Positions 1 to 6,585 of a stretch of DNA of 8,427 nucleotides are shown here, one piece after another (the first letter of the stretch is position 1; each line of letters starts with the position of its first letter). The notes under the pieces are model-generated. The model searched no databases. It was given only the letters and a program-made list of their open reading frames with translations, and had not been told where the DNA came from. The stretch is from the NCBI GenBank assembly GCA_031270525.1, contig JAISXN010000026.1, positions 1 to 8,427 on the forward strand, given 5' to 3'. Position numbers and translations under genes: made by a program. The stretch is from Candidatus Symbiothrix sp. (GTDB lineage Bacteria > Bacteroidota > Bacteroidia > Bacteroidales > Azobacteroidaceae).

Positions 1-464
1 GCAATTTCCTTATGCGGCATTTCTTCAAAAATATAGAGATTGAGTACGGTACGGTAACCGGTAGGAAGTTCGGAAATAAAACGCATCAAAACATCAGTCG
101 GAATTGTTTCAAGTTCTTCATCCAGAATAATTTTCGTTTCTTGCCAATCTTCCAATGGGACGGTCGCTTTTTGAGCATTTGCCCTTAAATATTCCAGTGA
201 AACATTGACGAAAATTTTGCTTATCCACGCTTTTAACGAACCGTTACCCCTGTACCGGAATACGCGAATGGACTCAAATACCCGGATAAATCCGTCATGC
301 AGAAGATCTTCCGAAACTTCTCTGTTACCGGTATAACGATAACAAATGCCCAACATCTGCCGGGCATATCGTTCATAAAGATGATGTCTTATCGAATTAT
401 CTCCACGAATACATCCGGATATTAATTCCTGTTCGTCAATATTTCCACGGTGACTAAACTTCAT
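1..464 (-). CDS. RNA polymerase ECF-type sigma factor (sigma-70 family), C-terminus beyond the window
   Basis: The gene runs leftward off the window; 154 codons are visible after an ATG at 464. I translated it by hand. Residues about 20-85 look like sigma region 2, with core-binding and -10-recognition character (YRYTGNREVSEDLLHDGF at about 43-59, then a KAWISKIFVN helix). A short acidic linker follows, and from about 127 region 4 begins (SELPTGYRTVLNLYIFEEMP), cut just before the -35-binding helix-turn-helix finishes. This arrangement is typical of the short extracytoplasmic-function sigma factors of Bacteroidetes, which often control SusC/SusD uptake loci through a FecR-type anti-sigma factor; no such partner is visible here. 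The start at 464 is the only in-frame ATG after an upstream in-frame stop. The family call is sure; the regulon cannot be inferred. Confidence 0.93.
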   Translation of the reverse strand, partial: MKFSHRGNIDEQELISGCIRGDNSIRHHLYERYARQMLGICYRYTGNREVSEDLLHDGFIRVFESIRVFRYRGNGSLKAWISKIFVNVSLEYLRANAQKATVPLEDWQETKIILDEELETIPTDVLMRFISELPTGYRTVLNLYIFEEMPHKEI

Positions 465-487
465 AAATTCATACGAAATTTTTCATA
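460..487. repeat. Three direct copies of TTCATA at the sigma-factor start
   Basis: The hexamer TTCATA (TATGAA on the coding strand) occurs at 460-465, 468-473 and 482-487. Each copy contains one of the ATG codons of the leader chain. The repeats could be a consequence of the overlapping start/stop arrangement or a protein-binding array; the sequence alone does not separate these. Confidence 0.4.
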
Positions 488-512
488 AAAATAATAGAAA
501 AGATTGACTCAT
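461..512 (-). promoter_or_regulatory. Leader with three mini-ORFs chained by ATGA overlaps into the sigma-factor start
   Basis: Reading leftward on the minus strand, an ATG at 512 opens a 9-codon ORF (MSQSFLLFL) whose TGA overlaps the ATG at 486. That ATG opens MKNFV, whose TGA overlaps the ATG at 472. That one opens MNL, whose TGA overlaps the sigma-factor ATG at 464. Every junction is the same ATGA four-base stop/start overlap. The layout would suit termination-reinitiation feeding ribosomes into the sigma gene. The pattern is seen directly; a regulatory role is inference, and AT-rich sequence can produce ATGA by chance. An ATG at 522 gives a longer alternative in the frame of the MKNFV ORF. 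Confidence 0.4.
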
Positions 513-560
513 TTATACACATAACGTAATAAATTTATATTCACCGTGGATTTATACCAT

Positions 561-1316
561 TTAATCAAGGCGCCATGACAAAGGATTACTTAAAAATTCA
601 CGATACACATCTTTGCCGTTTTTCGTTTCGACATAATATTTGAGATTAAACTGTACCGTACTTTTTCCGGAGAAACTCCTTTTGTAGTAATCCACAAAAT
701 CGGTCATATCGAATGCATAGATTACCCTGTTTTGATGGAGTTGAGAATGTTCCAACGGAGTAAGTTCTTTTTGTCTTGTCCGGATGTAAAGTGTCGGATA
801 ACCGTTCGAACTTTCTATGTCCGGATTCAGAAACAACTCATATTCGAAAACCGTAGAGGACGAACCATGTTCAAATCCGAAAAATAACAAGCTATCGACG
901 TATGTTTTGTACAACACGGCGCGATCAATCTTTTCCGTGTAATCATCGGATAAATAAGATTCAAATACATGCGTATCAGCCGGGATTATGACTTTTGAAC
1001 TGTCAATCTTTTCATATTTGAATCCGGTTACATTGTAATAATATTGATTACCGGGCATTTGAACTTTATTTTCATCTTTCTTTTCAACCATAAAAGAAGA
1101 CCATAAAATATCGTTCACGCGCAAAACATCGTCTTTTAATGAAGGAGCGGAAAATTTTCCATACGCGGTTCTCACAATCACATTGTCACCCAATGATTCG
1201 ACAATAGCCGGCTCATCATAAAAGAAATAGTACGGATCTTTATTATCACTATTCAAACAACTCGAAAAGTCGAGAAGAACAAAAAAAAGAATAAAAAACT
1301 TAAAAGAATTTTTCAT
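561..1316 (-). CDS. Putative outer-membrane lipoprotein of unknown function (possibly NigD-like)
   Basis: The 251-residue product begins with a basic N-terminus, a Phe/Leu-rich hydrophobic stretch and the lipobox-like FSSC, giving a lipidated cysteine at residue 20. The following LNSDNKD is polar and acidic, as in many Bacteroidetes lipoproteins that reach the cell surface, so an outer-membrane location is likely. The rest is rich in alternating hydrophobic and polar residues (for example DNVIVRTAYGKFSAP and STVQFNLKYYVET), which suggests beta-sandwich or OB-like folds. The size, the lipoprotein start and the two apparent beta regions recall NigD-like proteins, but I see no diagnostic motif and hold this loosely. 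An in-frame ATG at 1337 adds seven residues (MVKKSSV) ahead of an already complete signal peptide, so 1316 is preferred. The 129-bp gap before it (1317-1445) shows no convincing promoter box or terminator hairpin. Confidence 0.8.
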   Translation of the reverse strand: MKNSFKFFILFFVLLDFSSCLNSDNKDPYYFFYDEPAIVESLGDNVIVRTAYGKFSAPSLKDDVLRVNDILWSSFMVEKKDENKVQMPGNQYYYNVTGFKYEKIDSSKVIIPADTHVFESYLSDDYTEKIDRAVLYKTYVDSLLFFGFEHGSSSTVFEYELFLNPDIESSNGYPTLYIRTRQKELTPLEHSQLHQNRVIYAFDMTDFVDYYKRSFSGKSTVQFNLKYYVETKNGKDVYREFLSNPLSWRLD

Positions 1317-1445
1317 AACTGATGATTTTTTTACCATTAAACAATAAACAATTTTACTATATAAATGATAAAAAAAGAGAAACGTTGCATGAAAATATCA
1401 GAGATTACGAAAAAAATCAGGAAGATGAATACTTTTAATTATTCT

Positions 1446-2306
1446 TTAGTCCTGTATTCTCAAATCCTTCAAAAGTTCCGGAATCGTCTGCTCAAAGTTA
1501 ACTCCGAAGCGGATATCCGTACCGGCAGCCGCTGTTTTCCGAATAGCCGAAGTGGTAAAGCGAACGGCAATTCCGGCCGCTTCACTCAAAGGAAAACCGT
1601 TCATCACAGCAGCCAGAAGCGCCGAACCGAAAACGTCGCCTGTTCCGTGATAATAACCCGGAACGCGATTTTCAAAGGAGTAAGCGATTTCCCCGGTTAC
1701 AGCGTCGTAAGTTGCGGCGCCCAATTCTTTTTCGTTGAAGAATACGCCTGTCAATACCACTTGCCGGGGTCCCAATCCGCTCAATTTTTTTAATAATCCG
1801 GAAATATATTTTTCATCATACGGACCGGGATTGTAAGGTTCGCCCAACAACAAGGCTGCTTCCGTAAGATTAGGCACAATAATGTCTGCTTTCTTGCATA
1901 AATGACTCATTCCCACAGCAAATTCCGGAGTGAAAATTTTATACAATTCACCGTTATCCGCCATGACAGGGTCAACCAAAATAAGGTTATCTTTGGTCTT
2001 GAACCTGTCAAAAAAGTGACTTATCAAATCCAACTGTTCGAACGAGCCTAAAAATCCGGTGTAAATTGCATCGAACTTGATTTCCAAAGATTTCCAGTGG
2101 TCGGCAATCGGCTGTATGTCTTCGGTCAGGTCGCGATAAGTAAAATTGGCAAAACCACCTGTGTGTGTGGATAAAACCGCCGTGGGCAACACGGTAGTTT
2201 CAATTCCCGCAGCCGAAATAATCGGCAAAGCAACCGTTAACGAACATTTTCCGAATCCCGAAATATCGTGGATTGCAACGACTCTTTTTAATTCTTTCAT
2301 TGTCAT
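1446..2306 (-). CDS. pdxY: Pyridoxal/pyridoxamine kinase (vitamin B6 salvage)
   Basis: This cytosolic enzyme phosphorylates pyridoxal, pyridoxamine or pyridoxine with ATP, allowing B6 vitamers to be salvaged to PLP. The 286-residue length matches the PdxK/PdxY branch of the ribokinase superfamily. Visible signatures are HDISGFGKCSLTV at 13-25 near the substrate pocket, STHTGG at 46-51, DPVMADNG at 112-119, NLTEA at 146-150 and the GTGD anion-hole motif at 221-224, with D224 the expected catalytic base. The thiamine-pathway kinase ThiD shares the fold, but the N-terminal motifs and the lack of fused domains favour B6 kinase. Whether it prefers pyridoxal or pyridoxamine cannot be read from sequence, so the symbol is by family. 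Its ATG overlaps the stop of the upstream GSCFA gene by 4 nt (ATGA), implying one transcript and coupled translation. Confidence 0.93.
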   Translation of the reverse strand: MTMKELKRVVAIHDISGFGKCSLTVALPIISAAGIETTVLPTAVLSTHTGGFANFTYRDLTEDIQPIADHWKSLEIKFDAIYTGFLGSFEQLDLISHFFDRFKTKDNLILVDPVMADNGELYKIFTPEFAVGMSHLCKKADIIVPNLTEAALLLGEPYNPGPYDEKYISGLLKKLSGLGPRQVVLTGVFFNEKELGAATYDAVTGEIAYSFENRVPGYYHGTGDVFGSALLAAVMNGFPLSEAAGIAVRFTTSAIRKTAAAGTDIRFGVNFEQTIPELLKDLRIQD

Positions 2307-3253
2307 TTTGATTTAAATTGGGTGCAAATGTACGAATATTTATTCTTTCTCTCCTCAATTTTCTTTATAAAACTTTTATATTCTTCCGATTCCGGATAAA
2401 ATGGCTTGTGATTCAGCGCCCGCTCAATAGATTCAAACTCCCGCACAATCTTTTGCGTCTCCTCGTCAAAATACGCATCGGAAAACTTTTCCCAGATATA
2501 ATCAATCGCCTGCGAGGAAGGATGAATCAAATCTTCCGCATAAAAGCGGTAATCCCGCAAATCATCCATCACAATTTCGTAAGAAGGAAAATAATAAGCA
2601 TCCGGGGTTTCCCGAATAAGTTTTTCTATTGCCAACAAAAGCGTCGCTTTACTCAATTGATTTTCGTGAAATCCATCTTTCAAATATCGTAACGGGCTTA
2701 CCGTAAACAAAATCTTGATTCCCGGAGCAAACTTTTTCAAACGCCCTATCAAATTATTCCATTCCGTTACAATATCATCCAAACACATTCGTTCGTGAAT
2801 AAAAAGATGAGCCGGCAATTTGTGACAGTTGGAAATAACAGCTCCCGTTTCCTGCAAGCGGTAAACGAACGACGTCCCGAAGGTAATGACAAGAAGCGTT
2901 GATTTCCGGAGGAAAGCGGATGAATGTTCCAGACGCAAGTTGATTTTTTCCAAAGTTTCCGAAAGATTCGTACCGGAAAAACGGCTATGGTGGGCAAAAC
3001 TATGGAACAAATCTTTATCCCGGAAAAGTTCGCTTCCGGCATAAGGTTTTCCATCCATCAAACGATTAAGATTCAACGATAAAGACAAAGGGTTGTAAAC
3101 CGCGCCAAAAGGATTAGCGTCAATATTGAACCCGGCACCCGACATTTTGGCAGAAATGTTTTCCACAAAACAAGAACCCATCATTAAGACGCTGTCGGAA
3201 TGTGAAATCTTAAAATCGCCGGGTGGAACGAATAACTCTGTCCTGAATTTCAT
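2303..3253 (-). CDS. GSCFA-domain protein, SGNH-hydrolase-like
   Basis: The 316-residue product carries the family-defining motif as GSCFVEN at 26-32. It also has NPFGAVYNP at 47-55, TFGTS at 124-128, [11 protein letters not shown] at 184-194 and DLIHPS at 241-246. The serine after the first glycine (S27) and the Asp/His pair (D241, H244) sit where SGNH/GDSL esterases keep the nucleophile and the catalytic DxxH, so an esterase or acyl-hydrolase activity is plausible. The substrate is unknown for the family as I know it. No signal peptide or membrane segment is seen, so it is probably cytoplasmic. A TTG at 3268 would add five residues, but MKFRTELF at 3253 is a better start and lies just downstream of a promoter box. 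It is first in an operon with the B6 kinase. Confidence 0.9.
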   Translation of the reverse strand: MKFRTELFVPPGDFKISHSDSVLMMGSCFVENISAKMSGAGFNIDANPFGAVYNPLSLSLNLNRLMDGKPYAGSELFRDKDLFHSFAHHSRFSGTNLSETLEKINLRLEHSSAFLRKSTLLVITFGTSFVYRLQETGAVISNCHKLPAHLFIHERMCLDDIVTEWNNLIGRLKKFAPGIKILFTVSPLRYLKDGFHENQLSKATLLLAIEKLIRETPDAYYFPSYEIVMDDLRDYRFYAEDLIHPSSQAIDYIWEKFSDAYFDEETQKIVREFESIERALNHKPFYPESEEYKSFIKKIEERKNKYSYICTQFKSK

Positions 3254-3268
3254 ACTGCATATTTTCAA

Positions 3269-3277
3269 GCAAAATTA
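3269..3277 (-). promoter_or_regulatory. Bacteroidetes -7 box (TAATTTTGC) for the GSCFA-pdxY operon
   Basis: On the minus strand this reads TAATTTTGC, an exact match to the Bacteroidetes -7 consensus TAnnTTTG, and it ends 15 nt before the ATG at 3253. A second match, TATATTTG, abuts it at 3278-3285. A clear -33 TTTG is not evident; the nearest is TTTA at a 21-nt spacing. The implied transcript start lies downstream of the TTG at 3268, which supports 3253 as the GSCFA start. Confidence 0.55.
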
Positions 3278-3298
3278 CAAATATATGCGGTATTTTTG

Positions 3299-3307
3299 TA
3301 AATTTGC
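3299..3307 (+). promoter_or_regulatory. Bacteroidetes -7 box (TAAATTTGC) for the dxs-trkA-trkH operon
   Basis: TAAATTTGC matches the TAnnTTTG consensus and ends 16 nt before the dxs ATG at 3324. A second match, TATTTTTG, lies directly upstream at 3291-3298. No strong -33 TTTG is seen. The short implied leader is consistent with the dxs start chosen here and excludes the longer upstream reading frame. Confidence 0.55.
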
Positions 3308-3323
3308 ACAAGAATTTACAGCC

Positions 3324-5219
3324 ATGCTTGCAAAAACAGAAATGAACATACTAAAACAGATTGATTCTCCATCCGATTTACGTTTGTTGAAACCGGAAAA
3401 ATTGGTATCGGTTTGCAAAGAATTGAGGCAATATCTCATTGAGGTATTGGCTGAAAATCCCGGCCATTTCGCATCCAGTCTCGGAACAATTGAATTGACT
3501 GTCGCTCTGCATTATACGTTTAACACTCCTTACGACCGTATCGTCTGGGATGTGGGACATCAAGCATACGGACACAAAATCCTGACCGGACGCCGCGACC
3601 AATTCCCGACGCTCCGGAAATTAGGAGGAATCAGCGGATTCCCGAATCCTTCGGAAAGCGAATACGATTCATTCATTGCCGGACACGCTTCCAATTCGAT
3701 TTCCGCCGCCTTGGGAATGTCCGTCGCCTCGAAATTGAAAAACGAGACCGACCGGAAAATCATTGCGGTTATTGGAGACGGTTCTATGACCGGCGGACTG
3801 GCTTTCGAAGGTTTGAACAACGCTTCCTCAACACCCAACAATTTGCTCATTATATTAAACGACAACAATATGTCTATTGACAAACCGGTTGGGGGTATGA
3901 GCGAATATTTGGTGAATATTACCGCATCGCAAACTTACAACAAGATTCGATACAAATTATATAGCATACTGAAAGAAAAAGGATTTTTCCGCGAAGGCAA
4001 AAAGGAAGCAATCTTACGTTTCAATAACAGCCTGAAAGCTTTATTGACGAGTCAACACAACATATTTGAAGGCTTTAACATCCGGTATTTCGGTCCGGTG
4101 GACGGTCACGATGTGAACGGATTAGTACGGATTATCAACAATATCAAAAACATGTCCGGTCCCAAACTGCTTCACATCCGGACAATTAAAGGAAAAGGCT
4201 TTGAGCCTGCAGAGAAGGAAGCCACCATTTGGCACGCACCCGGAAAGTTCAACAAAGAAACCGGCGAACGGATGATTTGGAAATCAAAGGACGAACCGCA
4301 ATTATATCAGGATATTTTCGGACATACTTTGGTGGAATTAGCCAAAGCGGACAAGCGGATTGTCGGTATTACGCCGGCTATGCCGACCGGAAGTTCCCTG
4401 ATTTACCTGATGAAAGAAATGCCCGAACGCGCTTTCGACGTCGGAATCGCCGAAGGTCATGCCGTAACTTACGCCGCAGGCCTGGCAAAAGAAGGCCTGT
4501 TTCCGTTTTGCAACATCTATTCCTCATTCATGCAACGCGCCTACGACCAGATTATTCACGACGCCGCCCTGCAGAAACTCGACATGGCGCTTTGTTTAGA
4601 CCGGGCGGGGCTGGTAGGCGAAGACGGCGTTACGCATCACGGCGTTTTCGATATGGCTTATTTGCGTTGCATTCCGAACCTTACCATTGCTTCCCCGCTA
4701 AACGAAATTGCGCTTCGCAACCTGATGTTTACCGCAAGCCGGCCGGGAATGGGCGTTTTTGCCATTCGTTATCCGCGCGGGAAAGGGGAGCTGAAAGATT
4801 GGGAAAGACCTTTTGAAATACTGCCTGTCGGAAAAGGCCGCAAACTGAAAAACGGGAAAGACATAGCGGTATTGAGTATCGGCCAGATAGGAAATATTGC
4901 CGCAGAAGCCATTGAAAAAGCGAAAGAATCGGGAGTGGATGCAGCGCATTACGATATGATTTACCTGAAACCTGTTGATACGGAGTTGCTGCACGAAGTC
5001 GGGAAAAATTTCCGGCGAATCGTCACAGTTGAAAATGGAACCATTCAAGGAGGATTGGGCGCGGCTGTCATGGAATTTATGATGGAAAACGGTTACACGC
5101 CTGCTATCCGGCGAATAGGAGTACCTGACCATTTTGTCGAGCATGGAACGGTTCCCGAATTGTATCGTTTGTGTGGGATGGACGCAGAAAGTATAGCAAA
5201 AACACTCATAGGAATATGA
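3324..5219 (+). CDS. dxs: 1-deoxy-D-xylulose-5-phosphate synthase (DXS)
   Basis: DXS condenses pyruvate and glyceraldehyde 3-phosphate to DXP using thiamine diphosphate. This is the first step of the MEP isoprenoid pathway, and DXP also feeds thiamine and, in many bacteria, PLP synthesis. The 631-residue length is normal. N-terminal domain: [11 protein letters not shown] at 75-85 with the conserved His at 79, then the TPP/Mg motif GDGSMTGG at 151-158, completed by NDNN at 179-182. Middle domain: catalytic glutamate E377 in AEGHA, R405 in the QRAYDQ segment and DRAG at 426-429 followed by THH. A C-terminal transketolase domain closes the protein. The ATG at 3324 gives an N-terminus of the same length as other Bacteroidales DXS proteins to the conserved P-x-DLR; the ATG at 3342 is the alternative. 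The frame stays open upstream to 3126, but that part overlaps the divergent GSCFA gene and its promoter. It leads an operon with trkA and trkH. Confidence 0.97.
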   Translation: MLAKTEMNILKQIDSPSDLRLLKPEKLVSVCKELRQYLIEVLAENPGHFASSLGTIELTVALHYTFNTPYDRIVWDVGHQAYGHKILTGRRDQFPTLRKLGGISGFPNPSESEYDSFIAGHASNSISAALGMSVASKLKNETDRKIIAVIGDGSMTGGLAFEGLNNASSTPNNLLIILNDNNMSIDKPVGGMSEYLVNITASQTYNKIRYKLYSILKEKGFFREGKKEAILRFNNSLKALLTSQHNIFEGFNIRYFGPVDGHDVNGLVRIINNIKNMSGPKLLHIRTIKGKGFEPAEKEATIWHAPGKFNKETGERMIWKSKDEPQLYQDIFGHTLVELAKADKRIVGITPAMPTGSSLIYLMKEMPERAFDVGIAEGHAVTYAAGLAKEGLFPFCNIYSSFMQRAYDQIIHDAALQKLDMALCLDRAGLVGEDGVTHHGVFDMAYLRCIPNLTIASPLNEIALRNLMFTASRPGMGVFAIRYPRGKGELKDWERPFEILPVGKGRKLKNGKDIAVLSIGQIGNIAAEAIEKAKESGVDAAHYDMIYLKPVDTELLHEVGKNFRRIVTVENGTIQGGLGAAVMEFMMENGYTPAIRRIGVPDHFVEHGTVPELYRLCGMDAESIAKTLIGI

Positions 5220-5238
5220 AATACAAAAATATAAACAG

Positions 5239-6573
5239 ATGAAAATTATCATCGCAGGCGCAGGTGAAGTAGGCGCCTATCTGGCAAAACTGCTTTCTCA
5301 GGAAAATCAGGACATCGTATTTATGGATCCCGACGAAGAGAAATTAAATATGCCCTACGGTCTCGAAATTATGACGGCAGTCGGAAATCCGACCTCCATC
5401 AATGATTTGAAAGCGGCGGGCGTGAAACAGGCAGACATGTTTATCGCCGTCACACCCGAAGAATCTGTCAATATGACCGCGTCCTTGCTCGCGGCAAACC
5501 TCGGCGCCCAGACGACCATCGCCCGGGTAAGCAATAACGAATATCTGCTTCCCAAAAACATGGAATTTTTTTCCAAACTGGGAATTAATTCTATAATATG
5601 TCCCGAAATATTGGCTACCGGTGAAATCGTAAATGCACTGAAAACCCCCTGGTCACGTCAATGGTCGGAATTATCCGGGGGAAAATTAATCCTCGTAGGC
5701 GCAAAAATCAGGGATAATGCACCCATCGTAAATAAATACTTATATGATATAGCACAAGGAGAGAAAATTTATCATATCGTTGCGATAAAGCGGGAAAACG
5801 ACACAATTATCCCCCGCGGCTCCGACCGGATACTCTCCGGCGATATTCTATATTTCACAACAACGCCCAAACATGTTCCCGACATCAAAATCCTTACGGG
5901 AAAGAGCAATTTCAATATCAACCGGATAACCATCATGGGCGGAAGCCGTATCGCGATGAAAGTCTGCGAAAATTTGTCCGACAATATTCATATCAAACTG
6001 ATTGAAAAAGACAGGGAAAAGAGTTACCGCCTTGCCGAAAAAGTGCGCAGTAATGTAATGGTTATTAATGGCGACGGACGCAATACCGACCTTCTCATCC
6101 GGGAACACATCAAGGATTGCGATGCTTTTATTGCCTTAACGTCCAATTCCGAAGCAAATATTCTGGCTTGCGTGACGGCAAAAAGTCTCGGAGTTCCTAA
6201 AACAATCGCCGAAGTAGAAAATGTGGACTATATCCAAATGGCTGAAAAATTGGATATCGGTACGGTTATCAACAAAAAATTGATTGCCGCAAGCCACATT
6301 TATCAATTCCTTTTGAACGCCGATGTTTCGACGGTGAAAAGCATGACTTTCGCCAATGCGGAAGTAGCCGAATTAGTCGCCCGTCCCAAATCGAAAGTTA
6401 CCCGGAAACCCGTCAAAGAATTGAACTTGCCCAAAGACATGACCTTAGGCGGGAAAATTAGGAAAAATGTAGTAGATATCATCGAAGGAGACACTCAAAT
6501 CGAAGCCGGCGACCACGTAGTTGTTTTCTGTTTGGATTCCGCCATGCGGAAAATCGAAGATTATTTCAATTAG
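5239..6573 (+). CDS. trkA: Trk potassium uptake regulatory subunit TrkA
   Basis: TrkA is the cytoplasmic nucleotide-binding ring that gates the TrkH potassium pore. The 444 residues show the expected duplicated layout: RCK_N at about 1-120, TrkA_C at about 145-215, a second RCK_N at about 226-345 and a second TrkA_C at about 365-444. The first Rossmann fold has the full GAGEVG glycine motif at 7-12 and an acidic D30 at the end of strand 2, as for NAD(H) or ATP binding. The second has GGSRIA at 234-239, where two of the three conserved glycines are replaced, although E256 and the GDGRNTDLL stretch at 278-286 are kept. The two nucleotide sites may therefore differ. The start is 19 nt after the dxs stop and the stop is 12 nt before trkH, with no promoter box in either gap, so co-transcription is likely. 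Confidence 0.96.
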   Translation: MKIIIAGAGEVGAYLAKLLSQENQDIVFMDPDEEKLNMPYGLEIMTAVGNPTSINDLKAAGVKQADMFIAVTPEESVNMTASLLAANLGAQTTIARVSNNEYLLPKNMEFFSKLGINSIICPEILATGEIVNALKTPWSRQWSELSGGKLILVGAKIRDNAPIVNKYLYDIAQGEKIYHIVAIKRENDTIIPRGSDRILSGDILYFTTTPKHVPDIKILTGKSNFNINRITIMGGSRIAMKVCENLSDNIHIKLIEKDREKSYRLAEKVRSNVMVINGDGRNTDLLIREHIKDCDAFIALTSNSEANILACVTAKSLGVPKTIAEVENVDYIQMAEKLDIGTVINKKLIAASHIYQFLLNADVSTVKSMTFANAEVAELVARPKSKVTRKPVKELNLPKDMTLGGKIRKNVVDIIEGDTQIEAGDHVVVFCLDSAMRKIEDYFN

Positions 6574-6585
6574 TAATTAAATAAT

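Larger units (their letters stand above)
444..550. repeat. 10-bp perfect inverted repeat enclosing the sigma-factor leader and start codon
   Basis: TCCACGGTGA at 444-453 and its exact reverse complement TCACCGTGGA at 541-550 are separated by 87 bp. One arm lies in codons 4-7 of the sigma gene and the other about 10 nt past the stop of the upstream lipoprotein gene. In the sigma transcript the arms could pair and place the start codon and the mini-ORFs in a large loop. They could also be two half-sites for a regulator. Neither role is shown by the sequence. Confidence 0.4.
3269..3307. repeat. 39-bp quasi-palindrome forming the divergent promoter core
   Basis: The two 17-bp arms (3269-3285 and 3291-3307) are inverted copies matching at 15 of 17 positions around a TGCGG centre at 3286-3290. 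Each arm consists of two abutting TAnnTTTG boxes facing outward. The symmetry extends to the genes: the ATGs lie 15 and 16 nt beyond the ends of the palindrome. It could be a true bidirectional promoter or a dimer-binding operator superimposed on the promoters. Confidence 0.6.

Noticed and set aside
1317..1337. Upstream ATG adding seven residues to the lipoprotein
   Set aside because: The shorter form already has a complete basic N-terminus, hydrophobic core and lipobox with the cysteine at residue 20. The longer form remains possible but is not preferred.
1317..1445. Possible promoter or terminator in the gap between the B6 kinase and the lipoprotein
   Set aside because: The best -7-like match (TAAAATTG on the minus strand) has a mismatch in the core and no -33 partner, and no stable hairpin followed by a T-run was found by eye.
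1365..1793. 142-codon plus-strand ORF
   Set aside because: It lies almost wholly antisense to the B6 kinase and its translation shows no family pattern, with low-complexity basic and Ser-rich composition typical of a shadow frame.
3254..3268. TTG start adding five residues to the GSCFA protein
   Set aside because: The ATG at 3253 begins a family-like N-terminus, and the likely transcription start lies downstream of the TTG.
3126..3323. Open reading frame extending dxs upstream by 66 codons
   Set aside because: The extension overlaps the start of the divergent GSCFA gene and the promoter boxes, has no DXS-like sequence, and the ATG at 3324 gives the normal family length.
4229..4816. 195-codon ORF in another frame within dxs
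   Set aside because: Arginine-rich translation with no recognisable domain, fully inside a clearly real gene.
4698..5252. 184-codon minus-strand ORF opposite the end of dxs
   Set aside because: It is antisense to conserved DXS and early TrkA coding sequence and its translation has no recognisable features.
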